The notes under the pieces: model-generated
The model's database searches: none
Seen by the model: the letters and a program-made list of their open reading frames with translations, nothing else
Told to the model about the DNA's origin: nothing
Made by a program: the position numbers and the translations under genes
Shown here: positions 27,700 through 35,638 of the stretch, piece after piece
How the letters are laid out: each line of letters begins with the position of its first letter
Numbering within the stretch: position 1 is the stretch's first letter
From: Pleurocapsa sp. FMAR1
GTDB taxonomy: Bacteria > Cyanobacteriota > Cyanobacteriia > Cyanobacteriales > Xenococcaceae
Length of the DNA: 64,000 nt
Assembly (NCBI RefSeq): GCF_963665995.1
Contig: NZ_OY762512.1
Location: 2,232,001-2,296,000, forward strand
Reading direction: 5' to 3'

Positions 27700-28394
27700 T
27701 TAAGATTGGAGTTCTTGTTGTCTTTTTTTAACTAAACGATCTAGCTCGATTAACTTGTGTTCTTTAATACCTGCTTTTAACAAACTTTGTACTGTAGAAC
27801 TTAAATATTCTGCCGATGAACCCAGCGCACCTGTAGCGGTAGCTAAAGATTCGACAACTTTTTGGGTAGATAAATTTTTTACATAAGCTGAATGCTCGGT
27901 ATTAACCGTAAAAGCTAATACTTCTATTTGGCGATCGCGTAAATACTTAAAGAGCGATCGCCATTTGTGGCGGTGATCCAAGTCGGTACATAAGAACCAA
28001 TAACCATTTCCCTACGCCACAGCAAAAGTAATTCCGATTCTAAATTATCGTCAACAGCTAGACGGTAGGCAATTCCCTGACAGCGATCGCCAGGTTCTAA
28101 ACCCAATACCAAACCAGGATTGGCGATTGTACCTCTCCCAACAGGTGCTACAAGACAAAATTGTCTTTGCCAGCCTTCAATTGTGACTACACGCCTTTCT
28201 AAATAATCAAATAAAGGATTCCAAATCAACGAACCATAGGCAAAAATCCACAATTCGTCAGTAGACTTTTGTTGTAAGGTTGCTTTAATAGATGCTAATA
28301 ATTCCTCATCGCTCCAAATTACCAGATTCAGTTCGGGATGTGCCAACAGTTGTTGTAAGAGTTTTGATTCTAGAGCTTGGCGATTTAAAACCAT
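27700..28394 (-). pseudogene. Gamma-glutamylcyclotransferase (ChaC type), frameshifted by a 23-bp insertion
   Basis: The 5' part (28394 to ~27924) reads as ChaC: IFAYGSLIWNP, VGRGTIANPGLVLGLEPG, LLLLWRREMVIGSYVPTW. The 3' part (ending at 27700) is in another frame and reads EVLAFTVNTEHSAY and ATGALGSSAEYLSSTVQSLL, again ChaC. ChaC degrades glutathione to 5-oxoproline and Cys-Gly. The break is at 27931-27953: removing these 23 bases, which carry one copy of a duplicated HIP1 octamer, restores TNGDRQIEVLAF in one frame with the family's usual spacing. As it stands the product would be truncated and inactive, unless the read is wrong. Confidence 0.8.
27931..27961 (-). repeat. HIP1 direct repeat flanking a 15-bp spacer inside chaC
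   Basis: GCGATCGC occurs at 27931-27938 and again at 27954-27961 with 15 bp between. Precise loss of one octamer plus the spacer (23 bp) restores the reading frame of the surrounding gene. Confidence 0.85.
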
Positions 28395-28705
28395 TTTGTC
28401 GGTAATAAACTATAGCTATTCAGTTTAACAGTGCTTGTTTAGATAGATTAAGTATGAGTCATTTTTAGCTATTGTCGCAGTAATCTTAGCTACACAATCG
28501 AATTTTTATATTTTTATCGTTACACTTTCTATTGACTCGATATTAAAGCGGTTTTTTAGGAGGTTTTTCTACGGGATGATATCCAGAAAAATTCTTGATA
28601 TTACACTTATTTGGCATGATATCAAGAATAAGCCAGGATATCACCGTCGAACACACGGAAAGTTTCCCCATAATAAATAGTTAGGCTGAATAAGGACTAA
28701 CTAAG
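28395..28705. other. Intergenic region with nested inverted repeats
   Basis: No gene is seen. An 11-bp inverted repeat (ATTCTTGATAT at 28591-28601, ATATCAAGAAT at 28619-28629) is nested inside a second one (TGATATCC near 28577, GGATATCA near 28636). It could be a bidirectional terminator, an operator or a recombination site at the border of the restriction-modification island. Confidence 0.55.
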
Positions 28706-29680
28706 CTAAGTTTCTTCGGCTCCAGCTATTTTATCCGCTCCTGAAATAAAGAAGTGGTGTGCGCTGCTTGTATTTAAATAATTACGAAGCTTCTCTCTTT
28801 CTTTTGCCAATGTTATAAAGTAGCTGTGGAAAGGTTCAGAAACTTCATCGGCTCTTTCTCTGCTTGGAGGGAAGGGAACTTCAATCTCTAAATATCGTTT
28901 TCCAACATCTTCTCGATTGGTTTGCATAAACACTACTCTGTTCCATTGGTCACGAACTATCTTTAGTGTCATTGCCCACAATAAATAGAACTGATCGAAG
29001 ATTGCTTTATTGCCAGGTCGTAGAATAATAACTTCTTTAGTCAAAAGAATTTGCTCTTGTCCTGGCATTAAAACGCAGAAGTCCCCAATATTTTTGCTTG
29101 CACGTTCAGGGCATAGCAAGTCATAGGCTAATAAACCAGAGGTAGAACCTCGCCAATATCTTTCAGCAGTTTGAAACGGAACCTGATTAGTAGGATTGAT
29201 ATTTACCAAGCCAGCACGTAAATCGGATACTTTGATGTATGGAACTTCTCCAACTCGAAGATCTTTAGGGGCTGAACCATGACCATTTTTAATGGTGAGG
29301 TATTCATCCTGAAGCATTTCTCCAAGCGTCATGGTTTCAAAGTCAGCAAATTGTTCTTGGCACATTGCCTCAGTAAAAACTTGATGATATCGGCGGTCAT
29401 AATAAACAGGCACAGCTAATCTTAAATCTAGCTTTGAACGTTTAATAAAATGCAATGTATCACTATCAAGACCATCCCTTAATGCTTCCATATCTTGCAG
29501 CAGACAGTCATTCACTGCTTCCATCAATTCACCAGTTTCTGGATCAATTTCTTGAACTTTATGCCCTGTGACTGAATTAAATTTAGGCAGCAACCCACCA
29601 GACTTAGAGATTCCACAGGTCTGAGCAGTTGAAACCATAATATGATTGTGGCTGAACCAATGCGGTTTAGGTAAGCTCAT
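28706..29680 (-). CDS. DNA specificity subunit (HsdS/BcgI-B-like) with one target-recognition domain
   Basis: The 324-residue protein has one recognisable Type I S-type target-recognition domain: LGEMLQDEYLTIKNGHGSAP, then VPYIKVSDLRAGLVNINPTN. It ends in a helical spacer (RADEVSEPFHSYFITLAKER EKLRNYL, split here by a space). The first ~115 residues are not S-like and may belong with the methylase. A half-size S protein would act as a dimer or pair with a bipartite target, as in BcgI. The ribosome site AGGAGG lies 4 bp before the ATG. It follows the nuclease-methylase gene, from which it is now separated by a hairpin array. Confidence 0.7.
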   Translation of the reverse strand: MSLPKPHWFSHNHIMVSTAQTCGISKSGGLLPKFNSVTGHKVQEIDPETGELMEAVNDCLLQDMEALRDGLDSDTLHFIKRSKLDLRLAVPVYYDRRYHQVFTEAMCQEQFADFETMTLGEMLQDEYLTIKNGHGSAPKDLRVGEVPYIKVSDLRAGLVNINPTNQVPFQTAERYWRGSTSGLLAYDLLCPERASKNIGDFCVLMPGQEQILLTKEVIILRPGNKAIFDQFYLLWAMTLKIVRDQWNRVVFMQTNREDVGKRYLEIEVPFPPSRERADEVSEPFHSYFITLAKEREKLRNYLNTSSAHHFFISGADKIAGAEET

Positions 29681-29715
29681 TTGACCTCCTGGGAGTCTTT
29701 AATTTTCTCATGTTC
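29677..29715 (-). pseudogene. Leftover 3' end of the nuclease-methylase gene
   Basis: Directly upstream of the specificity gene a frame reads EHEKIKDSQEVK and stops at TGA in the overlap ATGA with the specificity start codon. A four-base overlap of this kind is the usual join of methylase and specificity genes in one operon. I infer that these codons were the original 3' end of the methylase gene, now cut off by the inserted array. Confidence 0.5.
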
Positions 29716-29719
29716 TTAG

Positions 29720-29945
29720 CTCAAGTCAAGCGTTCTCCGCCTTGCAAACAAGGAGCGACCCCGCGTCGCGCGAACTGGAGTTCGCCGCCGTTCTGAAAGA
29801 ACGTCGCAGCCCTCCAGGGCTGGGCGCAAGGGAATGCGCAAGAAATGCAGGGCTTGCGCTTGACCGCCTTCCGTGGTCAGAGATTACTCCGCCGTAAGAC
29901 GACCGACGCATGCGGCACTTCGTTGCCTTTGCGCTCTGACCGTTA
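29720..29945. repeat. GC-rich array of short hairpins inserted in the restriction-modification operon
   Basis: About 225 bp of GC-rich DNA in an AT-rich context consists mostly of adjacent small inverted repeats: CTTG/CAAG, GAACT/AGTTC, GTTCT/AGAAC, CAGCCCT/AGGGCTG and GCGC/GCGC. It separates the methylase gene from the specificity gene. Its style matches the array inside the IS element at 32.5-33.0 kb. CTAGAAC and CTAAGAAC lie at its two ends and could be a worn target duplication. Confidence 0.7.
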
Positions 29946-31643
29946 GTCAGTTCTAGAATCATTCTTGCCTAGTCCGATTTTTTCAAAAATGTAAAAGTTA
30001 GTTTTTGCTCGGCAGAATTCTTGAAAAGCCTCCATAGGAATATTAAGCATTCCTCGAAGTTCTAGACGGTCTTCCAACCATCCAGACAACCATCTGTAGC
30101 TATGGCTAAAGAAATATGTTTCTGGCAAAACAATTCCGACACGACCACCAATACGCAGCAATCTCCATGCACGCTCAAGAAATATTAATCCAATCTCTAA
30201 ATCAGCATGGCTATCTGTTTGACTCATAGATGCGGCTTTAGAAATCGTAAAACCTGCTGCTCTTGAATCAGATGCTTTAATTTTTAATTGTGCGCCAAAT
30301 GGAGGATTGGTAATAACAACGGTGTATTGTTCATCAATTAAGGGAGCAAGTAAATGTGGATAATGCTGTTGCCATCGGTGAGAGGAAATAGAATCACCAA
30401 TAAGAGTGTGCGTAGAGCCATCTCCTACAGCTAGCATCAGCATCCGAGTAAGCTTGACACCAATATCATCTATATCAACTCCATAGACACGCTCGTTTGC
30501 CCATTTCGTTAAAAGTTGTCCAACGCGGTCAGGTCGACTAGGATGAATTTTATGGAAACGCTCACCCATTTGACGAACAGCTTCCATTAGAAATCCACCT
30601 GTTCCACATGCTGGATCGATAATTTTGTCACCTGATTGGATATCCATTGCCATGATACATGGTCGGATTACTCTTTGCGGTGTAAGAAACTGACCTTCGC
30701 CAGATTTTAACGCTTTAGTACGAAAGATTTGAAAGGCTTTGGCGACAACCTCTGAGTTAATAAATAGCAGCCTAAATCGAGAAAGATCGACAACTGCCTG
30801 ATAAATTGTTGCATCATCTAGTTGAATTTCGTCTCGATCATCACGCGAGAAAATTGTGTCTCGTCGGCGTGCATACAGATCCTTGAAACTTCGACGAATC
30901 TGCTCCGCAGTTCGAAATATACGAGTATGCTCATCCCCCTGTACGGTAAAGCTAACTGGATTGCTAGGATCCATAGAAGCATCAGCATCACTATCAAGTT
31001 TTATCAACAAAACGTGAACCATTTCTCGAAGCTGCACTTCTCTCCTTTGCGCTCTAGTGTCACTTGCCACAACCACATTTAATAATCTTTTGAATGCACC
31101 TGTGAGTTCCGCTTCAGATGGCTCATCCATCGTCTCCCAAGTCAAGGGTTCTGAAGGCGGTTGTGTTAGGTCATCCCCTGGGCGTGGTAACTGAGCATTT
31201 TCAATTTCTATCCATTTACCATTTACAGTTTTATAAACAGCTAAACCACGTGAACCATTAGACCAATAGCCCATCTTTGCCATTGGCTCGTTGCTCAAAT
31301 AACGAAATAGCTGTGATCTTCCAGCGTCGATATCTGGAGCTTTTAACTCAATAACTACTTTAAGCGCGTGCCATTCACGAGAATCATCATCAAACAGCAC
31401 TATGTCACAAGAGCCGCAGGTTGCAAACTTCTGCCCTCGCTCCCTTTTAGTTAAATCATGAGGGGTATCTGGAACACTCCATTCAGGCTTCCACTTAATT
31501 TGTTCTTCACGCCAACCACGCTGGCGGAGGTTGCGTAGAACTTCCTGACGTACATCCTCTTCATTTTTATGTACAGATGTCTTACCAGAAAGACTACCAG
31601 AATTAACCTGTTTTTTTTCTGTCTTCTTCGACTCTCTTGCCAT
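29943..31643 (-). CDS. Nuclease-methyltransferase subunit of a two-gene restriction system (3' end truncated)
   Basis: Residues ~30-165 form an HsdR_N-like PD-(D/E)xK nuclease domain: CDIVLFDDDS and VVIELKAPD give Asp and Glu-x-Lys. Residues ~310-560 form an N6-adenine methylase: DPACGTGGFLMEAVRQMGER (SAM motif I) and VVITNPPFGAQ (catalytic NPPF). One chain carrying both activities plus a separate half-size S subunit recalls Type IIB BcgI, whose A subunit is of similar build. The stop codon lies at the edge of an inserted hairpin array, so about a dozen C-terminal residues seem to be lost. No HIP1 site occurs in the gene or its surroundings, which suggests transfer. Confidence 0.75.
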   Translation of the reverse strand: MARESKKTEKKQVNSGSLSGKTSVHKNEEDVRQEVLRNLRQRGWREEQIKWKPEWSVPDTPHDLTKRERGQKFATCGSCDIVLFDDDSREWHALKVVIELKAPDIDAGRSQLFRYLSNEPMAKMGYWSNGSRGLAVYKTVNGKWIEIENAQLPRPGDDLTQPPSEPLTWETMDEPSEAELTGAFKRLLNVVVASDTRAQRREVQLREMVHVLLIKLDSDADASMDPSNPVSFTVQGDEHTRIFRTAEQIRRSFKDLYARRRDTIFSRDDRDEIQLDDATIYQAVVDLSRFRLLFINSEVVAKAFQIFRTKALKSGEGQFLTPQRVIRPCIMAMDIQSGDKIIDPACGTGGFLMEAVRQMGERFHKIHPSRPDRVGQLLTKWANERVYGVDIDDIGVKLTRMLMLAVGDGSTHTLIGDSISSHRWQQHYPHLLAPLIDEQYTVVITNPPFGAQLKIKASDSRAAGFTISKAASMSQTDSHADLEIGLIFLERAWRLLRIGGRVGIVLPETYFFSHSYRWLSGWLEDRLELRGMLNIPMEAFQEFCRAKTNFYIFEKIGLGKNDSRTD

Positions 31644-31937
31644 AAAACGAACGGCTCGTTTTTAAAATAAAATAGATGCTGACGAGCATAGCATAAATTC
31701 CAGCGTAAGTCATTTAAGATCCGGCTAGCGAGCTTGATAGGCTTATCAATTCATCTGGCTTTAATCAGAAATTGCCGAAATGCTAGCCAGATAAACTTTC
31801 TAGGCAAGAGTCTTATTAGGAATCCCTATAAAAAAATATTTTCTGCCTTACATATATGATCTCAGGAGAAGCCAAAAATACTTAAAAGAACAAAGAATAA
31901 TGCACCCAAGTTAGGTGCAACTGCATAAGCATCTGAC
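31644..31937. other. Region upstream of the restriction system, no gene seen
   Basis: It presumably holds the promoter of the restriction-modification genes. Small inverted repeats are visible: ATCTGGC near 31753 with GCCAGAT near 31785, and TGCACC with GGTGCA near 31901-31919. No ORF is convincing. Confidence 0.35.
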
Positions 31938-31957
31938 CTGATTGACTGACAAAACTT

Positions 31958-32526
31958 TCAAGAAATATTGTAGGAATAAGTTAAAACTTTGAACTCCAAC
32001 TGATCTGCTCGTTTTTGATATTGCGATCGTGATGCCATTGCAGGTGAGGGATCTTGATTACTAGAGAAAGTCACGCAATGAAGTAAATTCCAACCATTAA
32101 TGAGTGCAGCTTTGACCCAATCCCAACCAATCCTAAAATAGCTATTACCACGAAACCAATGAGTATCAACCCATCTTCGTTTGCCAATACGAACTACCTC
32201 AACACCTTGGGCACTAACGTAGAGAGTAGCCACAGATAAGATAAACCACAAACGGGACAAAGCGCATACATCTCGAATCATCGAGCGTTGAACATTCCAA
32301 CCACCAGATTGGTCATCTAAAAAATTCGCTTCGATATCAAAACGTAATCCATATTCAGCAAAGGTTTGTAGAGTAGTTTTTTCATTACTGACAATTGCCC
32401 ATAGTTCGCCGTTAACGTTGTTGCGACCAAGAATCACATGAACTTTGCCAGAAAATTCACCTTTGTGAATCTGTACGTTGTGTAAGCAAATTGCCTCTGC
32501 TAAATGAAAGTGAAAGTTTTTAGGTT
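31958..32526 (-). pseudogene. IS4-family transposase, C-terminal fragment
   Basis: The fragment reads PKNFHFHLAEAICLHN onward, then YGLRFDIEANFLDDQSGGWN, RDVCALSRLWFILSVATLYV, GKRRWVDTHWFRGNSYFRIG and PSPAMASRSQYQK. This is the C-terminal DDE region (with the final Glu) of IS4-type transposases common in cyanobacteria. The 5' side is cut off by the hairpin array at about 32526. No in-frame ATG supports a product. Confidence 0.8.
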
Positions 32527-32601
32527 GACCAGGGCTTCGCCCTACACGATGCGAAGCATCGAAGTCGTCCGAAGGACGGACGATCTGGGCGATAGCCCTG
32601 T
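32527..32601. repeat. 75-bp multi-hairpin unit, copy 1
   Basis: Four short hairpins follow each other: AGGGC/GCCCT with loop TTC, GATGC/GCATC with loop GAA, GTCC/GGAC with loop GAA, and GGGC/GCCC with loop GATA. The whole 75 bp recurs without change at 32903-32977. Confidence 0.85.
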
Positions 32602-32902
32602 GGCGCGAAGTGTGAGGTGAACGCTCTCTGCGTTCCGACGTCTCCTCGGGAACGGCGACGGACAGAGAGTCCGTGTATGAAGTAAAACAGCTGCATGAAG
32701 TATGAAGTATGAGGTATGAAGTATGAAGTAAAACAGCTACTTCTTCCTTCGTATGAGGTACAAAAAATCTTTCTTCCTTCTTCCTTCAAACTTCTTCCTT
32801 CAAACTTCGTAAACAGCTACTTCCTCCTACATGCGGACAAGTCCTTTGTTCCACTATAGTTGCAAGCCCCGTCGTTCACGACGGAAGAGGTTTGGTAGAG
32901 GT
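32602..32902. repeat. Hairpins and heptamer repeats between the two 75-bp units
   Basis: The stretch has more hairpins (GAACGC/GCGTTC, CGGAC/GTCCG, and CCGTCGT/ACGACGG near 32875). Heptamers of the TATGAAG or TATGAGG type lie near 32694-32729, and CTTCAAA/CTTCCTT types near 32770-32812. No coding character is seen. Confidence 0.75.
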
Positions 32903-32977
32903 ACCAGGGCTTCGCCCTACACGATGCGAAGCATCGAAGTCGTCCGAAGGACGGACGATCTGGGCGATAGCCCTGTG
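32903..32977. repeat. 75-bp multi-hairpin unit, copy 2
   Basis: Base-for-base identical to 32527-32601. The perfect identity points to a recent duplication or to gene conversion. Confidence 0.85.
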
Positions 32978-33147
32978 TATGAGGTATGAAGGCGCGAAGT
33001 ATGAGGTGTGAGGTATGAGCTACAAAAAATCCTTCCCGAATTCCGAATTCCTTCTTCCTTCAAACTTCAAACTTCAAACTTCGTATGAGGTACAAGCCCT
33101 CGAACAAACTTGAAACTTCGCGCCTTCATACTTCTGTCTTCAAACTT
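32978..33147. repeat. Heptamer tandem repeats (STRR) inside the IS relic
   Basis: TATGAGG/TATGAAG units and complementary CTTCAAA units run in both orientations, so opposed runs could fold on each other. It ends at the 17-codon transposase N-terminal fragment. Confidence 0.75.
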
Positions 33148-33201
33148 CTATTGACTCATCCATTGATTCAAGGCATTGTAGAGACGGGAGTTTTGATTCA
33201 C
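33148..33201 (-). pseudogene. IS4-family transposase, N-terminal fragment
   Basis: A GTG-initiated frame reads NQNSRLYNALNQWMSQ and then stops at the edge of the heptamer repeats. It resembles the first residues of the transposase whose end lies at 31958-32526. It stands 111 bp inside the right inverted repeat, a normal place for the start of an IS gene. Confidence 0.55.
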
Positions 33202-33356
33202 AGTATTCTGAAATTATGAGTGGTATCTAATCTCAGAGTGCTGACTCCCCTTGCTTTGTGTCAATCCCTCAACTCTTTACTGAATCTCTATTCTCAGGTT
33301 TTTCTCTTCATCTTTTGTCAGTCAACCAGATCGGGAACAGCAAAAAACTCTTAATG

Positions 33357-33656
33357 TTATTTCTGCAAATTCTTAAGAAATAGTTTTTGGCTATCAGGGA
33401 GATCTTCGTCAGAATTTGCTTTATCTGCCAAATCATTCAGATTTTTATTTGCTTTAGCTTGAGCATCATCTAAAAGCTGATCGCCATTTTCTGATTCGCC
33501 AAACTGTTTTTTAGCACCTGTATCTTTAGTAACTTCCTGCGCAGCTTTTTTAACAGAGGCATCGTTATTATCTGCTAAAGCTAAGTTCAGGGGAGTAAAG
33601 GCGATCGCCATAAACATACAGACGAGCATTATGAGGGAAATAAGTTTTGATTTCAT
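33357..33656 (-). CDS. Small secreted protein, function unknown
   Basis: I chose the ATG at 33656 (MKSKLISLIMLVCMFMAIAF), which starts a signal peptide with likely cleavage after ALA near residue 29. The mature part is ~70 residues, charged and helical (AAQEVTKDTGAKKQF, AQAKANKNLNDLADKA), and probably lies in the periplasm or thylakoid lumen. It begins 4 bp after the htpX stop and may be co-transcribed with that membrane protease gene. No family is recognised. Confidence 0.65.
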   Translation of the reverse strand: MKSKLISLIMLVCMFMAIAFTPLNLALADNNDASVKKAAQEVTKDTGAKKQFGESENGDQLLDDAQAKANKNLNDLADKANSDEDLPDSQKLFLKNLQK

Positions 33657-33660
33657 ATAA

Positions 33661-34548
33661 TTAATTAGCAGCAAAAGAAGTATTGTTTTGTTGATTTCTA
33701 GCTATTTTTTGTAGTTGACGTACACGCTCTTCTGTAGGCGGATGAGTGCGAAACAGAGACTGTAAACCACCACCAGAAAAAGGATTCATAATGAGAACTG
33801 GTTCAAAAGCAGGATTACCATTCATCGGCACTCGCTTACCAACGGACTCTAATTTTTCTAAGGCACTTGCTAATGCTAAGGGATTACCTGTAATTTCGGC
33901 TGAACCGCGATCGGCGGAAAACTCACGGGTACGAGAGATTGCCATCTGAATTAAAGATGCAGAAATAGGTGCGAGGATAACCAAAATCAATATGCCAAAA
34001 GGATTCCCACCCTGACGATTATCTCGATTAACAGAGCCATACATTGTCCCAAAAGTAAGCATTCTGCCCAAAAACGTCACCGCACCACCTAATGTCCCGG
34101 CTACAGCCTGAGTCAAAGTATCACGGTTTTTGATATGAGTTAATTCATGAGCAATTACTCCTGCAAGCTCATCTTTGTCTAGTATTTGCATAATCCCTTC
34201 GGTTACTGCCACCGCAGCGTGTTCGGGATTTCTACCAGTAGCAAAAGCATTAGGAGTTTGGGTAGGCACAACGCAGAGTTTGGGCATAGGTAAACCTGCT
34301 TTTTGAGTCAAGTTTTTCACCAGATCATAAAGCTCTGGTGCTTGTTCGCGAGAAATAGGCTGGGCTTTATATGCAGCCAAGGCAGCTTTATCTGAATAAA
34401 ACCAAGAGCCAAAACTACTAATAGCAGCAAAAATCAAACCAATTAATGCTCCCTGTTCAGTACCCGTTGCCCAATAACCACCCAAGACTAAGATTCCGCT
34501 TAACAGCCCTAATAAAGCTGCGGTTTTGATTTGATTACCTCTAAACAT
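33661..34548 (-). CDS. htpX: Membrane zinc metalloprotease HtpX
   Basis: The M48 motif HELTH lies at residues 134-138, with the third ligand Glu in SRTREFSADRGSAE downstream. Two N-terminal membrane segments and two central ones (TLGGAVTFLGRMLTFG and GILILVILAPISASLIQ) match HtpX topology. The length of 295 residues is normal. HtpX cleaves misfolded membrane proteins under envelope or heat stress. The small secreted protein downstream may share its transcript. Confidence 0.93.
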   Translation of the reverse strand: MFRGNQIKTAALLGLLSGILVLGGYWATGTEQGALIGLIFAAISSFGSWFYSDKAALAAYKAQPISREQAPELYDLVKNLTQKAGLPMPKLCVVPTQTPNAFATGRNPEHAAVAVTEGIMQILDKDELAGVIAHELTHIKNRDTLTQAVAGTLGGAVTFLGRMLTFGTMYGSVNRDNRQGGNPFGILILVILAPISASLIQMAISRTREFSADRGSAEITGNPLALASALEKLESVGKRVPMNGNPAFEPVLIMNPFSGGGLQSLFRTHPPTEERVRQLQKIARNQQNNTSFAAN

Positions 34549-34673
34549 AGGATTTATTAGAATTCAATCATCTAAAATTTTATAATTTATCAAATATATT
34601 TATATTAAATATAAGTTGGCAAAGCGGCACATCTAGCTAAAGCCAGATTTTTTAGCTCATAAATAATATTGCC

Positions 34674-35195
34674 TTATTTCTCTGTCGGCTGTTCTGGAGT
34701 AGATAGAATTAGCTGGTAAAACTCCAAGTCTAACCATCGATTAAATTTGAACCCTACCTGTTGAATAGTGCCACAGTGAACAAAGCCCAGAGACTTATGC
34801 AGCCTAATACTCACGCTATTTTGTCCGTCGATTCCCCCAATCAGCGTATGATAATTTTGCTGGTGGGCAATTTGAATTAACTCTACCAACAGCTTTTTGC
34901 CCACACCTTTTCCTCTATGGGCAGAATCCACATAAACTGAATGCTCAACTGAATATTGATAAGCATCCCAAGCGCGAAATGCATTATAGGTGGCAAATCC
35001 CATTAAAGAGTCATGACTATCTTCAATGCCGATAACGGGATAAGATTTCTCTGCTTTTGCTTCTAGCCACTTTTGAATTGTGTTTAAACTTCTGGGCTGA
35101 TAGTCATAAAGAGCGGTAGAATTGGCGATCGCATCATTAAATATCTGCTGAATAGTTTTTCCGTGGCGGGGAAATTGACAATCAATTATCTTCAT
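34674..35195 (-). CDS. GNAT N-acetyltransferase
   Basis: This 173-residue GNAT protein is close in type to the phosphinothricin/methionine-sulfoximine acetyltransferases: IFNDAIANSTALYDYQPRS near the N-terminus, then SVYVDSAHRGKGVGKKLLVE, the acetyl-CoA pyrophosphate loop, and SVRLHKSLGF-like SIRLHKSLGF. It probably acetylates an amine of a small metabolite. The substrate cannot be set from sequence. Confidence 0.85.
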   Translation of the reverse strand: MKIIDCQFPRHGKTIQQIFNDAIANSTALYDYQPRSLNTIQKWLEAKAEKSYPVIGIEDSHDSLMGFATYNAFRAWDAYQYSVEHSVYVDSAHRGKGVGKKLLVELIQIAHQQNYHTLIGGIDGQNSVSIRLHKSLGFVHCGTIQQVGFKFNRWLDLEFYQLILSTPEQPTEK

Positions 35196-35331
35196 ATATT
35201 TCTACTAAAATAAGATTAATACAGCCAAGCAAATTAAGGAAGGATGATAATGATCTGACAATTGTGCTAATTTATGAGATAACTTGTTAGGCACAATAAT
35301 TTTATAGTTTTATTTGTAGCAGTTAAAGATA

Positions 35332-35619
35332 GTGAATCCTTTATTCGCAAAATTTTTGAGAACGGTGTATCGTCGAGAACCCGTCTCTGGCTTTATTATG
35401 ATTCTAGGAACGACTGATGCTCTAGTAGGAGGATTGGGCGGACGGGGGAGTTTGTTGTCTGTTGGTTTATTGATTGCTTTATTAGGTATTATTATGCGCT
35501 GGCGACAAATAGAAAAAAAACCCAGGGCGATCGCCAATGAGCCAGCTAGATATCTTTTACCTCCTAGTTCATCTCCTCAACCTTTGCCTCCTTTGATGAA
35601 GAATAAACGTAAAAAGTAA
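35332..35619 (+). CDS. Small conserved membrane protein, unknown function
   Basis: The protein has 95 residues with a GTG start (NPLFAKFLRTVYRREPVSGF) and two hydrophobic segments (FIMILGTTDALVGGLGG and SLLSVGLLIALLGIIMRW), then a proline-rich basic tail. This look is that of the many small cyanobacterial inner-membrane proteins without a known role. It is followed 19 bp later by the DUF3288-like gene on the same strand. Confidence 0.6.
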   Translation: MNPLFAKFLRTVYRREPVSGFIMILGTTDALVGGLGGRGSLLSVGLLIALLGIIMRWRQIEKKPRAIANEPARYLLPPSSSPQPLPPLMKNKRKK

Positions 35620-35638
35620 GTGATTTTTAACCTTGACA

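Larger units (their letters stand above)
31938..33329 (-). mobile_element. Degenerate IS4-like insertion sequence with both ends preserved
   Basis: The ends are inverted repeats matching at 16 of 17 positions: CTGATTGACTGACAAAA at 31938-31954, and its complement with one change at 33313-33329. Between them lie a transposase C-terminal fragment, which stops 4 bp inside the left end, and a 17-codon N-terminal fragment. A ~620-bp block of hairpins and heptamer repeats replaces the middle of the transposase. No convincing target duplication flanks it. The element is immobile on its own. Confidence 0.8.

Noticed and set aside
29726-29962. 78-codon minus-strand ORF inside the GC-rich hairpin array
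   Set aside because: Low-complexity Ser/Arg/Ala product caused by GC-rich hairpins, with no protein-like pattern.
32520-32789. 89-codon minus-strand ORF in the IS relic
   Set aside because: It only translates the hairpin and heptamer repeats (SYFIPHTSYF-type repetition).
32527-33147. Looked at as a CRISPR array because of direct repeats
   Set aside because: The repeats are hairpin units and 7-bp tandem units without unique spacers of equal length, and no cas gene is near.
31929-33338. Target-site duplication around the IS relic
   Set aside because: The bases next to the two inverted repeats (GCATCTGAC and ATCGGGAAC) do not match.
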